Assembly: GCF_022370755.2 (NCBI RefSeq)
Contig: NZ_CP092364.2
Location: 2,232,001 to 2,296,000 of the forward strand
From: Mycolicibacterium goodii
GTDB taxonomy: Bacteria; Actinomycetota; Actinomycetes; Mycobacteriales; Mycobacteriaceae
Reading direction: 5' to 3'
Length of the DNA stretch: 64,000 bases
Each line of letters opens with the position of its first letter. The first letter of the stretch is position 1. Made by a program: the position numbers and the translations under genes. This document shows, piece by piece, positions 37,586 to 46,790 of this stretch. The notes beneath the pieces are model-generated. The model did not search any database and was not told the DNA's origin. It was given only the letters and a program-made list of their open reading frames with translations.

Positions 37586-38512
37586 CTACATGGGCGCCCA
37601 CGCGTCGGGTCGGCGGCCGTCGAGATCGGTGAACCCGTACCAGCGAGCCAGATCCGCCGATGTCACCGACCGCTGGTTCCAGCGCGGGCGTGCGAAGTCC
37701 GCGGCGATCGCCGCCACGCCACGGCCGACGAACCGGGGTGTCTCGGACTCGGCAAAACCCGGCGGCGCGGTCGGCAGGCCTCCGCCGCGCACCGGGTCGA
37801 GCGCTGCTTCCCAGTTCGCTTCGCAGACGCCGTAGTTGTCGAGCATCATCTCCGAGCGCAACCAACCGGGGGTCACCGAGACAGCGGTGCCGCCGTATGC
37901 CGCGAGTTCGTGTCCCTGGCTGAACGCCAACCGGTTGACCGCGGTCTTCGCCAGATCGTAGAAGACCGACAGCCGGTAGTTCTCCGCGTTGAACTCCGTT
38001 GTGCCATCGGAGATCTCCACGAGCAAGCCGCCCGGGCGGGTGATCAGCAGCGGGAGCAGACAGTGCGATGTGATGAGGTGCGTGTCGATGCCGAGGCGCA
38101 GGATGCGCAGCCCGTCTTCGAGGTTGTGCTCCCACATGGGTCTGCCCCACGTGGACGGCGGCCCTTTCAGGATCTCCGCGCCCCAGATGTCGTTGACCAG
38201 GATGTCGATGTGGTCGTGCTCGGCGGCGATCCGCCCGGCGAGTGCCCGCACCTGCGCGACGTCGAGATGGTCGACCTGCACCGCGACGCCTTTCCCGCCC
38301 AGTGAGGACACCAATTCCGCTGTCTCCTCGATGGTTTCGGGGCGGTCGTAGTCCGAGCGGCACGTTCTCGATCGGCTGCTGCGGCCCGTGCAGAACACCG
38401 TCGCCCCGGCTTCCCCCAGGGCTGCTGCGATGCCGCGGCCGGCACCGCGAGTGGCCCCGGCGACCACCGCGATGCGATCCCGAAGAGCCTCCGGATCCGG
38501 TGTCCACCGCAT
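37586..38512 (-). CDS. Short-chain dehydrogenase/reductase
   Basis: This 308-residue SDR has VAGATRGAGRG (T-G-x3-G-x-G variant, AGATRGAG) near residue 15 and catalytic YDLAK (Y-x3-K) near 190. An extra insertion and a long C-terminal extension resemble divergent SDRs of actinobacteria. The ATG at 38512 is chosen because it begins MRWTPDPEALRDR just before the Rossmann fold. It sits in the position that Rv1882c has in M. tuberculosis. The substrate is unknown. Confidence 0.83.
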   Translation of the reverse strand: MRWTPDPEALRDRIAVVAGATRGAGRGIAAALGEAGATVFCTGRSSRSRTCRSDYDRPETIEETAELVSSLGGKGVAVQVDHLDVAQVRALAGRIAAEHDHIDILVNDIWGAEILKGPPSTWGRPMWEHNLEDGLRILRLGIDTHLITSHCLLPLLITRPGGLLVEISDGTTEFNAENYRLSVFYDLAKTAVNRLAFSQGHELAAYGGTAVSVTPGWLRSEMMLDNYGVCEANWEAALDPVRGGGLPTAPPGFAESETPRFVGRGVAAIAADFARPRWNQRSVTSADLARWYGFTDLDGRRPDAWAPM

Positions 38513-38593
38513 CCACCGAGTATCGACCCCGCGGACGTGTCGCAGCTCCCGTTTGGCAGTTGAGATCCTGCGGATCGGCGCATACTCGCAAGG

Positions 38594-39538
38594 GTGACTC
38601 CGTTGCAGCGATACATCGCCGAAGAAATCGCCACCGATCACCTCGACGGTCTTTTGTCGCGGCGCGAAGCCCTGCGCCGGCTCGGCCTGCTCGGTCTGAC
38701 CACGGCAGCGGCCACAGCCCTCATCGCCGCGTGCAGCGAGCGCGAACAGACCGCCGCACCGACCACCGAGCCCGATACCGGCACCGCGCCCACCACCGGC
38801 ACCGCGGCCCCTCCGACCACCTCACCGCCCGCAGAGCCGCCGGGTATGCAGACGGCGTTGCCCACCGCGGCGGTGACGTGGCGAGGGCCGAACGGCGATC
38901 TGCAGGGTGCGTGGGCCGAGGCCCCGGATGCGCGCGGCGCCGTGCTCGTCATCCACGAGAACAAGGGCCTCACCGATCACATCCGCTCGGTGGCGGGCCG
39001 GTTTGCCGGGATCGAGTATTCGGCGCTGGCGATCGACCTGCTGTCCGGTCAGGGGGGCACCGGACAGTTCACCGACCCCGCCGACGCGACCGCCGCGCTG
39101 AGCAAGATCCCTCCGGAGGAGTTCGTCGCCAACCTGCGCTCCGGGATCGACGAGTTGTCGCGTCGGACACCTGACCGCAGGCTCGCCGCGGTCGGGTTCT
39201 GCATGGGCGGCGGGCTCGTGTGGCGGCTGCTCGCCGCGGGGACACCGCAACTGGCCGCGGCGGTGCCCTTCTACGGCCCCACGCCGGACGCCCCGGATTT
39301 CGCCGGCTCCAGAGATGTTGCCGTGCTGGCCTTCTACGGTGCCCTCGACCAACGTGTGAACGCCACCGAACCGGTCGCCCGGGCGGCGCTGGAGAAGGCA
39401 GGCCTGGTGCACGAACTGGTCACCGAACCCGGTGCGAATCACGCGTTCTTCAACGACACCGGTGACCGCTACGACCCGACCGCAGCGGCCGACGCGTGGC
39501 GACGCATCCAGGAGTGGTTCACCGCGCACCTGGCCTGA
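38594..39538 (+). CDS. Dienelactone hydrolase-family lipoprotein (Tat-type signal)
   Basis: This 314-residue alpha/beta hydrolase has its nucleophile Cys in GFCMGGG, plus VIHENKGL (Glu), GALDQRVN (Asp) and NHAFFN (His). The N-terminus has twin arginines (SRREALRRLGL), a hydrophobic core and a lipobox LIAAC, so it is likely a Tat-exported lipoprotein with a Thr/Pro-rich tether. The GTG start at 38594 is preferred. The enzyme would act at the outer face of the membrane on an unknown lactone or ester. Confidence 0.86.
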   Translation: MTPLQRYIAEEIATDHLDGLLSRREALRRLGLLGLTTAAATALIAACSEREQTAAPTTEPDTGTAPTTGTAAPPTTSPPAEPPGMQTALPTAAVTWRGPNGDLQGAWAEAPDARGAVLVIHENKGLTDHIRSVAGRFAGIEYSALAIDLLSGQGGTGQFTDPADATAALSKIPPEEFVANLRSGIDELSRRTPDRRLAAVGFCMGGGLVWRLLAAGTPQLAAAVPFYGPTPDAPDFAGSRDVAVLAFYGALDQRVNATEPVARAALEKAGLVHELVTEPGANHAFFNDTGDRYDPTAAADAWRRIQEWFTAHLA

Positions 39539-39626
39539 CCCGTATCGAGCGGAATTCGCCTCCGGTTCAGACACCGGTCGCGGACACGTGGTCAGGCGCA
39601 CACACCGAGCCGCTTTCATCGCGGGC

Positions 39627-40733
39627 ATGCGGGTGGTCCAGGTCGCGAACTTCTACGGCCCGCGATCGGGAGGTCTGCGCACCGCGGTGGACCGGCTCGG
39701 CGCGGAATATCGTGCGGCGGGCCACGACGTGTTCCTCGTCGTGCCGGGGGCGAGCCCGCGGCGTGACGTCATGCCGAGCGGCGTCGTCCGGATCTCGCTG
39801 CCGGCGCGCCGCATACCGTTGACCGGCGGCTACCGGGCGGTCCTGCCGGGGCCGGTCACGGCGCTGCTGGGGAAACTGGAACCGGACGCGCTCGAGGTGT
39901 CGGACCGCCTCACGCTGCGGTCCCTTGGTGGGTGGGGTCGCGCGCACGGCGCGTCGACCGTGATGATCTCGCACGAGCGGTTGGATCGGCTCCTGGCACA
40001 AGCGCTCCCGGTGCCCCTGGCCCGGTCGGTGGCAGATGTCGCCAACCGCCGCACCGCCGCGAACTATGACGCCGTGGTGTGCACGACGGAGTTCGCGCGC
40101 GCCGAGTTCGACCGGATCGGCGCGTCGAACGTCACCACGGTGCCGCTCGGGGTGGACCTCGACCAGTTCCACCCCCGGCGCAGGTGCGACCGGATGCGCG
40201 GCCGCTGGGCGGCGCCGCAGCAGATGCTGCTCGTCCACTGCGGCAGGCTCTCGGTGGAGAAGGACGCCCACCGCAGCATCGACAGTGTTGCGGTGCTGCG
40301 TGATTCGGGTGTCGACGCGCGGCTGGTGGTGGTGGGTGATGGTCCGTTGCGGGCGCGGCTGGAACGCCGCGCCGCGCGGTTACCGGTGACGTTCACCGGT
40401 CACATCGGCTGCCGCGACACCGTCGCGACGATCCTGGCGTCCGCCGACGTCGCGCTCGCCCCCGGACCGCACGAGACCTTCGGTCTGGCAGCTCTTGAGG
40501 CCCTGGCGTGCGGCACCCCGGCGGTCGTGTCGCGCACCTCGGCGCTGGGCGAGATTCTCACCGCCGACTGCGGGGCCGTCGCGGACAACGACGCGCGCGC
40601 CATCGCCGACGCCGTCACCGCGGTGATCAGCCGACCGGAACCCCAGCGGCGCCGCAGCGCGCGCCTGCGGGCCGAACAGTTCACCTGGCCGCGTGCCGCC
40701 GCGGGAATGCTCGACGTCCTGAAGATCCGATAG
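39627..40733 (+). CDS. GT4 mannosyltransferase, MgtA/PimB-like
   Basis: This 368-residue glycosyltransferase matches M. tuberculosis MgtA (Rv0557) closely at the start (MRVVQVANFYGPRSGGLRTA, residues 1-20) and through DALEVSDRLTLRSLG and EFDRIG. The GT-B donor site is EALACGTPAVV near residue 285, after the GPHETFG loop (E-x7-E type). GDP-mannose-dependent alpha-mannosyl transfer to a lipid acceptor is the family role. M. smegmatis is known to have mgtA elsewhere, so this may be a paralogue. The ATG at 39627 is set by the conserved N-terminus. Confidence 0.87.
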   Translation: MRVVQVANFYGPRSGGLRTAVDRLGAEYRAAGHDVFLVVPGASPRRDVMPSGVVRISLPARRIPLTGGYRAVLPGPVTALLGKLEPDALEVSDRLTLRSLGGWGRAHGASTVMISHERLDRLLAQALPVPLARSVADVANRRTAANYDAVVCTTEFARAEFDRIGASNVTTVPLGVDLDQFHPRRRCDRMRGRWAAPQQMLLVHCGRLSVEKDAHRSIDSVAVLRDSGVDARLVVVGDGPLRARLERRAARLPVTFTGHIGCRDTVATILASADVALAPGPHETFGLAALEALACGTPAVVSRTSALGEILTADCGAVADNDARAIADAVTAVISRPEPQRRRSARLRAEQFTWPRAAAGMLDVLKIR

Positions 40734-40756
40734 CCGGTTGCGCCGCTGAGATCCGG

Positions 40757-41887
40757 TCAGCCGACCCCTGCCGGTTGCCGCGGTGCGTACCGGAGCACCG
40801 CCGCAACGCCGTCGGCGGGGGACCGGTCCTCGGGCGCGCACACCAGGTCGGCGCCGATCGACAGCGCGAGCATGGGCAGTGCCTCGTCGGCCCGCAGCGT
40901 GCGCACCGGCGCGGCGCCGAGTTCGGACAGCACGTTCGAATTGGGCGCCACCGTGGTCAGCTCGTCGCCCGACACCACGGTCGCGTCACCCACCCGTCCG
41001 ACGATGAGTGTCTCCACGGCCCCTTCGCGCAGCGCCGCGCACACACCGGCCAGACCTTCGGTCGCCAGGCCCGAGTGGCGGCCGAGCTCTGCGGCGAACT
41101 TCTGCGCCACGTCGTCGACGGCCGCCGAGCGGACCCGCTCGAAGTGCTGGTCCACCGCTTGCTGGAGCTGCTGGGGGTCGAATCCGCTGTGCCGCGCGCC
41201 GACCTCGAGCTGGACCACTCGGTCGGCGACGCGGTCGGGGAGCGCCGCGGCGAAGTCGGTCCGGGACCCGACCTCGCCGACGACGAACACCACGTTCGGG
41301 TCCTCGCTGTCGACGATCTCGGTGACGGCCTCGGCGGTGGCGCGGATGTTCTTCTTGCGGCTTTCCTCGGTCCGCGGCTGCGGATCACCGTAGCCCGAGC
41401 TCTCGGCCCCGCTCGCCTTGTGGATCGGATGGCTGCCGCCGTCGATCGTGCGTGTGGTCGGCGCGGTGGCCGACGTGCCCGCACGGTGCACGTCGACGTC
41501 GGCACCCGCGTGGTCCACGGTGACCACGAGGTATGCGCCGCGGTCGGCGCCGTGCTCAAGCGCAGGCACGATGTACGGCAGCTCCGACACCCGCACGGTC
41601 GGGGCGCCGACTGTGGTGTCGAGTTCCTCGTCGACGAGGATGCCGTCGGCGTTGGCCACCAGCAAGCGGCTGCTCACGCCGACGGGTGGCCGGCTCGCGG
41701 TGACCGCCTCCTCCAGGTGGCGAACGATCTCCGGGGCGGCGTGCTGACGTTCGAGTTCCTCACGAAGACCTCGCCATTTGAGGTCGGTCTGGGCCGCGGC
41801 GTCCTCGGTGTTGTGCGAATCGTCGAAAAAGATCGACGCGTAGGGGCCGTGCGCCGACAGCAGTGACCGGAAGTGTTCTGAACGCAT
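40757..41887 (-). CDS. Rv2629-like protein
   Basis: This 376-residue soluble protein is close in length and sequence style to M. tuberculosis Rv2629. It has MRSEHFRSLLSAHGP with FFDDSHNT, and the repeated TLIVGRVGDATVV and RADEALPMLAL segments, related to the eRF1-like fold of ribosome-associated or release-factor-type proteins. The role is not established. The ATG at 41887 fits the family. It lies 71 bp after the CYP124-type gene on the same strand. No DosR-type box is visible upstream. Confidence 0.8.
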   Translation of the reverse strand: MRSEHFRSLLSAHGPYASIFFDDSHNTEDAAAQTDLKWRGLREELERQHAAPEIVRHLEEAVTASRPPVGVSSRLLVANADGILVDEELDTTVGAPTVRVSELPYIVPALEHGADRGAYLVVTVDHAGADVDVHRAGTSATAPTTRTIDGGSHPIHKASGAESSGYGDPQPRTEESRKKNIRATAEAVTEIVDSEDPNVVFVVGEVGSRTDFAAALPDRVADRVVQLEVGARHSGFDPQQLQQAVDQHFERVRSAAVDDVAQKFAAELGRHSGLATEGLAGVCAALREGAVETLIVGRVGDATVVSGDELTTVAPNSNVLSELGAAPVRTLRADEALPMLALSIGADLVCAPEDRSPADGVAAVLRYAPRQPAGVG

Positions 41888-41957
41888 GATCCTCCGTCCG
41901 TTGGGCTCTCTGTCGAGGGGTGCCCGAAGGCGGGGAGGACAAACCTGTTCGGTTCGC

Positions 41958-43232
41958 TCAGCGCCACGCGACCGGAAGGCGCTTGATGCCGTGGATGAAC
42001 GCCGACTGGAGACGATCGGGTTCCTCGGTGGCGACGATGTCGGGCAGGTGGCGATGCAGTTCGGAGAACAGCACCGTGATCTCGCGTCGCGCGAGATTGG
42101 CGCCGAGACAGAAATGGGCGCCCCCGCCGCCGAATCCGACGTGCGGGTTCCGACGCCGCTGCACGTCGAACATCCACGGGTTGTCGAACTTGGTCTCGTC
42201 GCGGTTGGCCGAGCCATACCACAGCGTGACCTTGGCGCCGGCCGGCAACGGCGTGCCGCCGAGTTCGGTGTCGCGCGTCACGGTGCGGCGCATGTAGCTC
42301 ACCGGTGACGCCCATCGCACGATCTCTTCCACCGCGGTCGCTGCGAGTTCGTCGAATCGCGACCACCACAGCTGACGCTGTTCGGGGTGGCGGGTCAGGG
42401 CGAGCACCCCGTGGCTGATGGCGTTGCGGGTGGTTTCGTTACCGGCGACCACCAGCAGGATGAAGAATGACGCCACCTCGGCCGAGGTCAGCCGTTCGCC
42501 GTCCACCTCGGCCTGCACCAGGCTCGTCGTGAGGTCGTCGGCGGGGGTCGAGCGACGCTCGTCGGCAAGTGCGGTGGCATACGCCCCGATGTCCATCGCG
42601 ACGGTGGCGAACTCCTCGAAATCGGTTGTGAGGTCCGGATCTCCGAATCCGAGGATGACGTTGGTCCATCCGAAGATCTGTTGGTGATCGGATTCCGGGA
42701 TCCCCATCATGTCGCAGATGATCTGCAGCGGCAGCGGTCCCGCCAGTTCGGTGACAAGTTCGGCGTGCCCGTCGGGGTTACGGTCGATCATGTCGGTGAC
42801 GAGCCGAAGGGCCCGGTCGCGCACCGAGTCCTCGATGACGGCGAGCACCCGCGGCGTGAACGCGCTGCGGACGATGTTGCGCAACCTGGTGTGTCTGGGG
42901 TCGTCCATGGCGATCATCGAGCCGAAATACTCGGCGAGTTCCGGGGATTGATCCCCGATCACGATCCCGGAGGCGGAGCTGAACAGTTCGGGGTGTCTGC
43001 TGGCGTAGAACACGTCGTCGTGGCGCGTGACCGCCCAGTGCCCCGCACCCTGCGGGAACCCCACGGTGTCGAACGCCGGGTGGTACGAAACGGGCGCCTC
43101 GCGGCGGAGTGTGGCGAACGCGCCGTCGCGGATGTCGTCGTCGAGCGCCCAGAATTCCCACGACCCCAGATCGATCTCCGACAACGGCACCTCGGGGGGA
43201 GCCACCCCGTTCACCCGCGGTGCGATACCCAT
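41958..43232 (-). CDS. Cytochrome P450, CYP124-type
   Basis: This 424-residue P450 is closely similar to M. tuberculosis CYP124A1: WEFWALDDDIRDGAFATLRR, IDDP-type AMDDPRHTRLRNIV, I-helix VVAGNETTRN, E-x-x-R in EEIVRW, and haem loop FGGGGAHFCLGANLAR. CYP124 hydroxylates the terminal methyl of branched-chain lipids and sterol side chains. The redox partner is not encoded beside it. No KstR-like box is seen just upstream. Confidence 0.92.
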   Translation of the reverse strand: MGIAPRVNGVAPPEVPLSEIDLGSWEFWALDDDIRDGAFATLRREAPVSYHPAFDTVGFPQGAGHWAVTRHDDVFYASRHPELFSSASGIVIGDQSPELAEYFGSMIAMDDPRHTRLRNIVRSAFTPRVLAVIEDSVRDRALRLVTDMIDRNPDGHAELVTELAGPLPLQIICDMMGIPESDHQQIFGWTNVILGFGDPDLTTDFEEFATVAMDIGAYATALADERRSTPADDLTTSLVQAEVDGERLTSAEVASFFILLVVAGNETTRNAISHGVLALTRHPEQRQLWWSRFDELAATAVEEIVRWASPVSYMRRTVTRDTELGGTPLPAGAKVTLWYGSANRDETKFDNPWMFDVQRRRNPHVGFGGGGAHFCLGANLARREITVLFSELHRHLPDIVATEEPDRLQSAFIHGIKRLPVAWR

Positions 43233-43459
43233 GCCGACAGGGTAGAGCTCGCACCACCGTCAGCTTCCCATATCAGCCATCGCGGGTGGCACGACCCGGA
43301 TCGGTAACGCCGATCGGCGTCGAGCCGATAACCCAACCGGGGTGCACGTCTGATGCAGGAGTCCCGAGGTCCGTCCCGAGGACGGAATGCCGCAGACGCT
43401 GCGGTGCCGGAGATGGGGGGATCGCCGGCGCCCGGGTCCTGAACATCAGGAGAGTGGTG

Positions 43460-43936
43460 ATGACTGTGAAGACAACGACGACGAAGCTCCTGGCGGCGGC
43501 CCTGACAGTGGGTGCGCTCGGCTTCGGCGCCACGGCATTCGGTGTGCCCGTCGCATCGGCAGCTCCCGCGGCCCCGGCTCCGCTGCGGCCCGGACACGAC
43601 GACGGCTGCTTCCCGTTCTGCGACCGGGGTCCCGGCAAACACGACGACCGCGGACCCGGCCGGCACGACGCCCGCGGACCCCACGATGGCGGTCACTGGG
43701 ATGACAAGGGCCCGTGGTGGGCCAACAACCGCCATGACTGGTGGGACGACCGCCAGGGGCCACCGCCGTGGGGCTGGGGACCGCCACCGCCCGTGCACTG
43801 GAACGGCGGCCCGCTGCCACCCACCATCAACTACTGGGGCTACAACCTGAACCCGGTGTGGGACAACGGGTTCCGGCAGTGGGGTGTGTGGTTGTTCGGC
43901 ATCTGGATCCCGATCTTCGGCGTCGGGTTCAACTGA
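43460..43936 (+). CDS. Secreted Gly/Pro/His/Asp-rich protein
   Basis: This 158-residue protein has a signal peptide ending near residue 34 (ASA-AP), then two Cys (DDGCFPFC) and a low-complexity region of [RG]-G-P-G-[KR]-H-D units (about residues 52-85) rich in His and Asp. It ends in a Trp- and aromatic-rich C-terminus with NPVWDNGFRQWGVWLFGIWIP. ATG at 43460 with CAGGAG upstream. No enzyme motif is seen. Metal binding by the HD repeats and membrane or wall contact by the aromatic tail are inferences. Confidence 0.7.
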   Translation: MTVKTTTTKLLAAALTVGALGFGATAFGVPVASAAPAAPAPLRPGHDDGCFPFCDRGPGKHDDRGPGRHDARGPHDGGHWDDKGPWWANNRHDWWDDRQGPPPWGWGPPPPVHWNGGPLPPTINYWGYNLNPVWDNGFRQWGVWLFGIWIPIFGVGFN

Positions 43937-43951
43937 CCGGACCGGGCGACA

Positions 43952-43982
43952 CAGGCCCGCGGTGCGATGTGCCGCGGGCCTG
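43952..43982 (+). terminator. Hairpin terminator of the secreted-protein gene
   Basis: An 11-bp perfect stem CAGGCCCGCGG/CCGCGGGCCTG with a 9-base loop starts 15 bases after the stop codon. It is a strong intrinsic-type hairpin without a U-tract. Confidence 0.78.
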
Positions 43983-44030
43983 AGATCGGTCGGTCGGGCA
44001 CAACCCGCGCCGATCGTGCGTTCACCTGAC

Positions 44031-44927
44031 ATGACACAGATCGAGGGGAAGGTGCGGTTCGGGGTGGGCCTCGGGGCGGACACCGCGCCCGGGGACCTGC
44101 CCGCCATCGTCGACCACCTGGAGCACAGCGGCGCCGATTCCGTCTGGTTCAGCGAATTGGTCTACAGCCCCGCGGTCGACCCGTTCATCGGGATGGCGTA
44201 CACGCTGTCACGCACCACGCGGCTCAAGGCCGGGACCTCGGTGGCCATCCTGCCGGGCCGCCATCCCGTCCTGGTGGCCAAGCAGGTCGCGTCGTTGGCC
44301 GCGCTCGCACCGAAACGGGTGCTGCCGGTGTTCGGTCTGCACTCGGCGCTGCCCGCCGAACGCGATGTGTTCGCTGTGCCGCGGGGTCGGCGCGGTGCGG
44401 TGTTCGACGAATCCCTCGAACTGCTGCGCGCGGTGCTGAGCGGGCGTGATGTGTCTTTCGACGGCGAGTTCTTCACGATCCGATCTGCCGATGTGCAACC
44501 GGTACCCGCGCGCCCCGTCGACATCTGGCTGGGCGGGTCCGGCCCCGTCGCGCTCGCCCGGATCGGGCGCCTGGCCGACGGGTGGCTCGGCAGCTTCCTC
44601 ACCCCGGCGGAGGCGGGCGCGGCGCGTCGGCAGATCGAGCGCGAGGCAGACGCCGCGGGCCGCGAGATCGAACCCGACCACTACGGCATCAGCCTCGCGG
44701 TCGCGGCAGGCGAGATCCCCGACGACGTCCACGCCATGGCACGCCGGCGCAGACCCGACATCGACCCCTCGGAGTTGATCGCGGCGGACTGGCCCACGTT
44801 GCACCGCCGGATCGACGAGTATGTCGACGCCGGCCTCACCAAATTCGTCATCCGGGCCGTGGGACGCGGTGACCGCGAGGCGTTTCTGGAACGCTTCGTC
44901 GGGGAACTGCTGCCTCGGCAGAACTGA
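44031..44927 (+). CDS. LLM-class F420/flavin-dependent oxidoreductase
   Basis: This 298-residue luciferase-like protein has VRFGVGLGADTAPGDLP at the start, AYTLSRTTRLKAGTSVAILP near residue 60, and PVDIWLGGSGPVALARIGRLADGWL near 160, a mark of F420-dependent members in mycobacteria. The substrate is unknown. The ATG at 44031 is set by family alignment. It follows a terminator, so it has its own promoter. Confidence 0.84.
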   Translation: MTQIEGKVRFGVGLGADTAPGDLPAIVDHLEHSGADSVWFSELVYSPAVDPFIGMAYTLSRTTRLKAGTSVAILPGRHPVLVAKQVASLAALAPKRVLPVFGLHSALPAERDVFAVPRGRRGAVFDESLELLRAVLSGRDVSFDGEFFTIRSADVQPVPARPVDIWLGGSGPVALARIGRLADGWLGSFLTPAEAGAARRQIEREADAAGREIEPDHYGISLAVAAGEIPDDVHAMARRRRPDIDPSELIAADWPTLHRRIDEYVDAGLTKFVIRAVGRGDREAFLERFVGELLPRQN

Positions 44928-45044
44928 ACTGCGGCCAAGCCCGGCGGGACCCGCCCGGTTGAACCGCACGGTTCCCACCGTCGTGCCAGAGGGTGTACGC
45001 GCACCCCGCGTGCGCGCAGCGTCCTGAGCGAAGGAGATGGTGTC

Positions 45045-45575
45045 ATGAAGATCCGGTTCCGGCGGTCGGGTGGATCGGCCCGGTTGAGCGTGGTGGGTGT
45101 CATGTCGGCGATGGTGAGCTCGGTGGTTCTGGCGGCCGCGCTCGTGTTCGCGCCCATGGCCGTCGCCGACGATCGGCTGCAGTTCACGGGCACCACGCTG
45201 TCGGGTGCGCCGTTCAACGGTTCGAGCCTGGCCGGCAAACCCGCGGTGCTGTGGTTCTGGACGCCGTGGTGCCCGTTCTGCAACGCCGAGGCGCCGTCGG
45301 TCAGCCAGGTCGCGGCGGCCAACCCACAGGTCACGTTCGTCGGGGTGGCGGCCCGCTCCGACGTCGCGGCGATGCAGGGATTCGTCGACAAGTACAACCT
45401 GAACTTCACCAACCTCAACGACGCAGACGGCTCCATCTGGGCGCGCTACAACGTGCCGTGGCAGCCGGCCTACGTCTTCTACCGCGCCGACGGATCGTCG
45501 ACGTTCGTCAACAACCCGACGTCTGCCATGTCGAAGCAGGAGCTGTCGGACCGCGTCGCCGCGTTGAACAGCTGA
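45045..45575 (+). CDS. Secreted thioredoxin-like protein (DsbF/MPT53-type)
   Basis: This 176-residue protein has a signal peptide ending near residue 41 (AVA-DD) and the redox motif WTPWCPFCNAE (C-x-x-C) near residue 80, with the cis-Pro segment VPWQPAYVF. It resembles M. tuberculosis DsbF and MPT53, which act in disulphide oxidation of exported proteins. A CcdA-like gene follows after 5 bp, and this pair is known from Rv2878c-Rv2877c. Confidence 0.9.
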   Translation: MKIRFRRSGGSARLSVVGVMSAMVSSVVLAAALVFAPMAVADDRLQFTGTTLSGAPFNGSSLAGKPAVLWFWTPWCPFCNAEAPSVSQVAAANPQVTFVGVAARSDVAAMQGFVDKYNLNFTNLNDADGSIWARYNVPWQPAYVFYRADGSSTFVNNPTSAMSKQELSDRVAALNS

Positions 45576-45580
45576 TTCGG

Positions 45581-46492
45581 GTGGAGCAGGACCTTCTGGG
45601 TCTGGCTTTCGGAGCCGGTCTGGTCGCCGCGCTGAACCCGTGCGGTTTCGCGCTGCTGCCCGGCTATCTCGCACTGGTGGTGCGCGGTGACCACTCCGTG
45701 GACGGTGCCTGGGCCGTGGTTCGGGCCGTGGCCCGTGCCGCCCTGGCCACCGTCGCGATGGCCGCCGGGTTCATCGCGGTGTTCGGCAGCTTCACCGCAC
45801 TCACGGTGGCCGCCGCGAGCACGGTGCAGCGCTACCTGCCCTACGTCACGGTCGTCATCGGTCTGACCCTGGTTTGTCTCGGTGTCTGGTTGCTCGCAGG
45901 CCGTCATCTCGGTGTGCTGATGCCGAATGCGCTGGCCAACAATCCGCGCTGGGCGCCGACCGCGCACATGGGCTCGATGCTCGGGTACGGCGTCGGCTAT
46001 GCCCTCGCCTCGTTGTCATGCACGATCGGTCCGTTCCTCGCGGTCACCGGGGCCGGGCTGCGATCGGAGACACCCCTGCACGGCGTCGGGGTGTTCGCGG
46101 CGTACGCAGCGGGATTCACGCTCGTGGTCGGCGTACTGGCCGTCGCGACCGCCCTGGCCCGGACGGTCGTCATCGACCGCATGCGTCGGGTCCTGCCGTA
46201 CGCGAACAGGATCGGCGGGGTTCTGCTGGTCCTGGTCGGCGCCTACGTCGCCTATTACGGGCTCTACGAGGTCCGATTGTTCGGTGGCAGTGGCGATCCC
46301 GCCGATCCGGTGATCGCGGTGGCGGGCCGCATCCAGGGCACGCTGGCCGGCTGGGTGCACCAGCACGGTGCACTGCCCTGGCTGATCGGGCTTCTGGGGC
46401 TGCTCAGTATCGGCCTGCTCTGGCGCGGTGCGGTCAGGTTCTCCGGGAGACGGTCAGCCGCACGTCCGGCCACGGCGGACGACGCACCATAG
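45581..46492 (+). CDS. CcdA/DsbD-like thiol-redox membrane protein
   Basis: This 303-residue protein has about six to eight helices. It begins VEQDLLGLAFGAGLVAALNP with CGF in helix 1, and later SLSCTIGPFLAV. These two Cys motifs are the signature of CcdA, which carries electrons across the membrane to extracytoplasmic thioredoxin-like proteins. The GTG start is 5 bp after the TlpA-like gene. The 3' end overlaps the convergent GerW-like gene by 59 bp. Confidence 0.88.
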   Translation: MEQDLLGLAFGAGLVAALNPCGFALLPGYLALVVRGDHSVDGAWAVVRAVARAALATVAMAAGFIAVFGSFTALTVAAASTVQRYLPYVTVVIGLTLVCLGVWLLAGRHLGVLMPNALANNPRWAPTAHMGSMLGYGVGYALASLSCTIGPFLAVTGAGLRSETPLHGVGVFAAYAAGFTLVVGVLAVATALARTVVIDRMRRVLPYANRIGGVLLVLVGAYVAYYGLYEVRLFGGSGDPADPVIAVAGRIQGTLAGWVHQHGALPWLIGLLGLLSIGLLWRGAVRFSGRRSAARPATADDAP

Positions 46493-46790
46493 CGACCGTC
46501 GCCAGGGTGGCCGCCACGAGGCCGATCAGCTCACCCAGCAGTGCGATGCGCGTCGTGTCGACCGCGGGCGCCCACACCGGTTCACCGTCCTTGACGACGA
46601 ACACCCCGGCTGGGCGCGGGCCGCGACGCCCCAACGTGCTGACGGGGATCACGGTCGCCCCGTCCGGGGTCACGTACGGCTCACCGAACACACCGGAGGC
46701 GACGGTCTCGTCGGTCAGCCGGTCGAGCGCTTCAGGCATCCGCACCGCGCGTGGCTCCATCCTCGTCACTGCCCGCCATCGCCCCTTCAC
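46434..46790 (-). CDS. GerW/YtfJ-like protein
   Basis: This 118-residue protein has GVFGEPYVTPDGATVIPVST at about residues 33-52, then a Gly-Arg-Arg-rich turn and GVFVVKDGEPVWAPAVD, the core of the GerW/YtfJ family known from spore-formers. A C-terminal hydrophobic helix (LIGLVAATLATVAMV) suggests membrane association. The GTG start overlaps the stop of the acidic upstream protein (GTGA), so translation is coupled. The function is unknown in actinobacteria. Confidence 0.72.
   Translation of the reverse strand: MKGRWRAVTRMEPRAVRMPEALDRLTDETVASGVFGEPYVTPDGATVIPVSTLGRRGPRPAGVFVVKDGEPVWAPAVDTTRIALLGELIGLVAATLATVAMVRRPPWPDVRLTVSRRT

Noticed and set aside
41939-41952. KstR-like core AAC-N2-GTT before the Rv2629-like gene
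   Set aside because: Both outer positions (T and A) of the consensus are wrong, and the core alone is common in this DNA.
41888-41957. DosR box expected upstream of an Rv2629-like gene
   Set aside because: No GGGAC-N-GTCCC type palindrome is present in the 70-bp gap; dormancy control is not supported.
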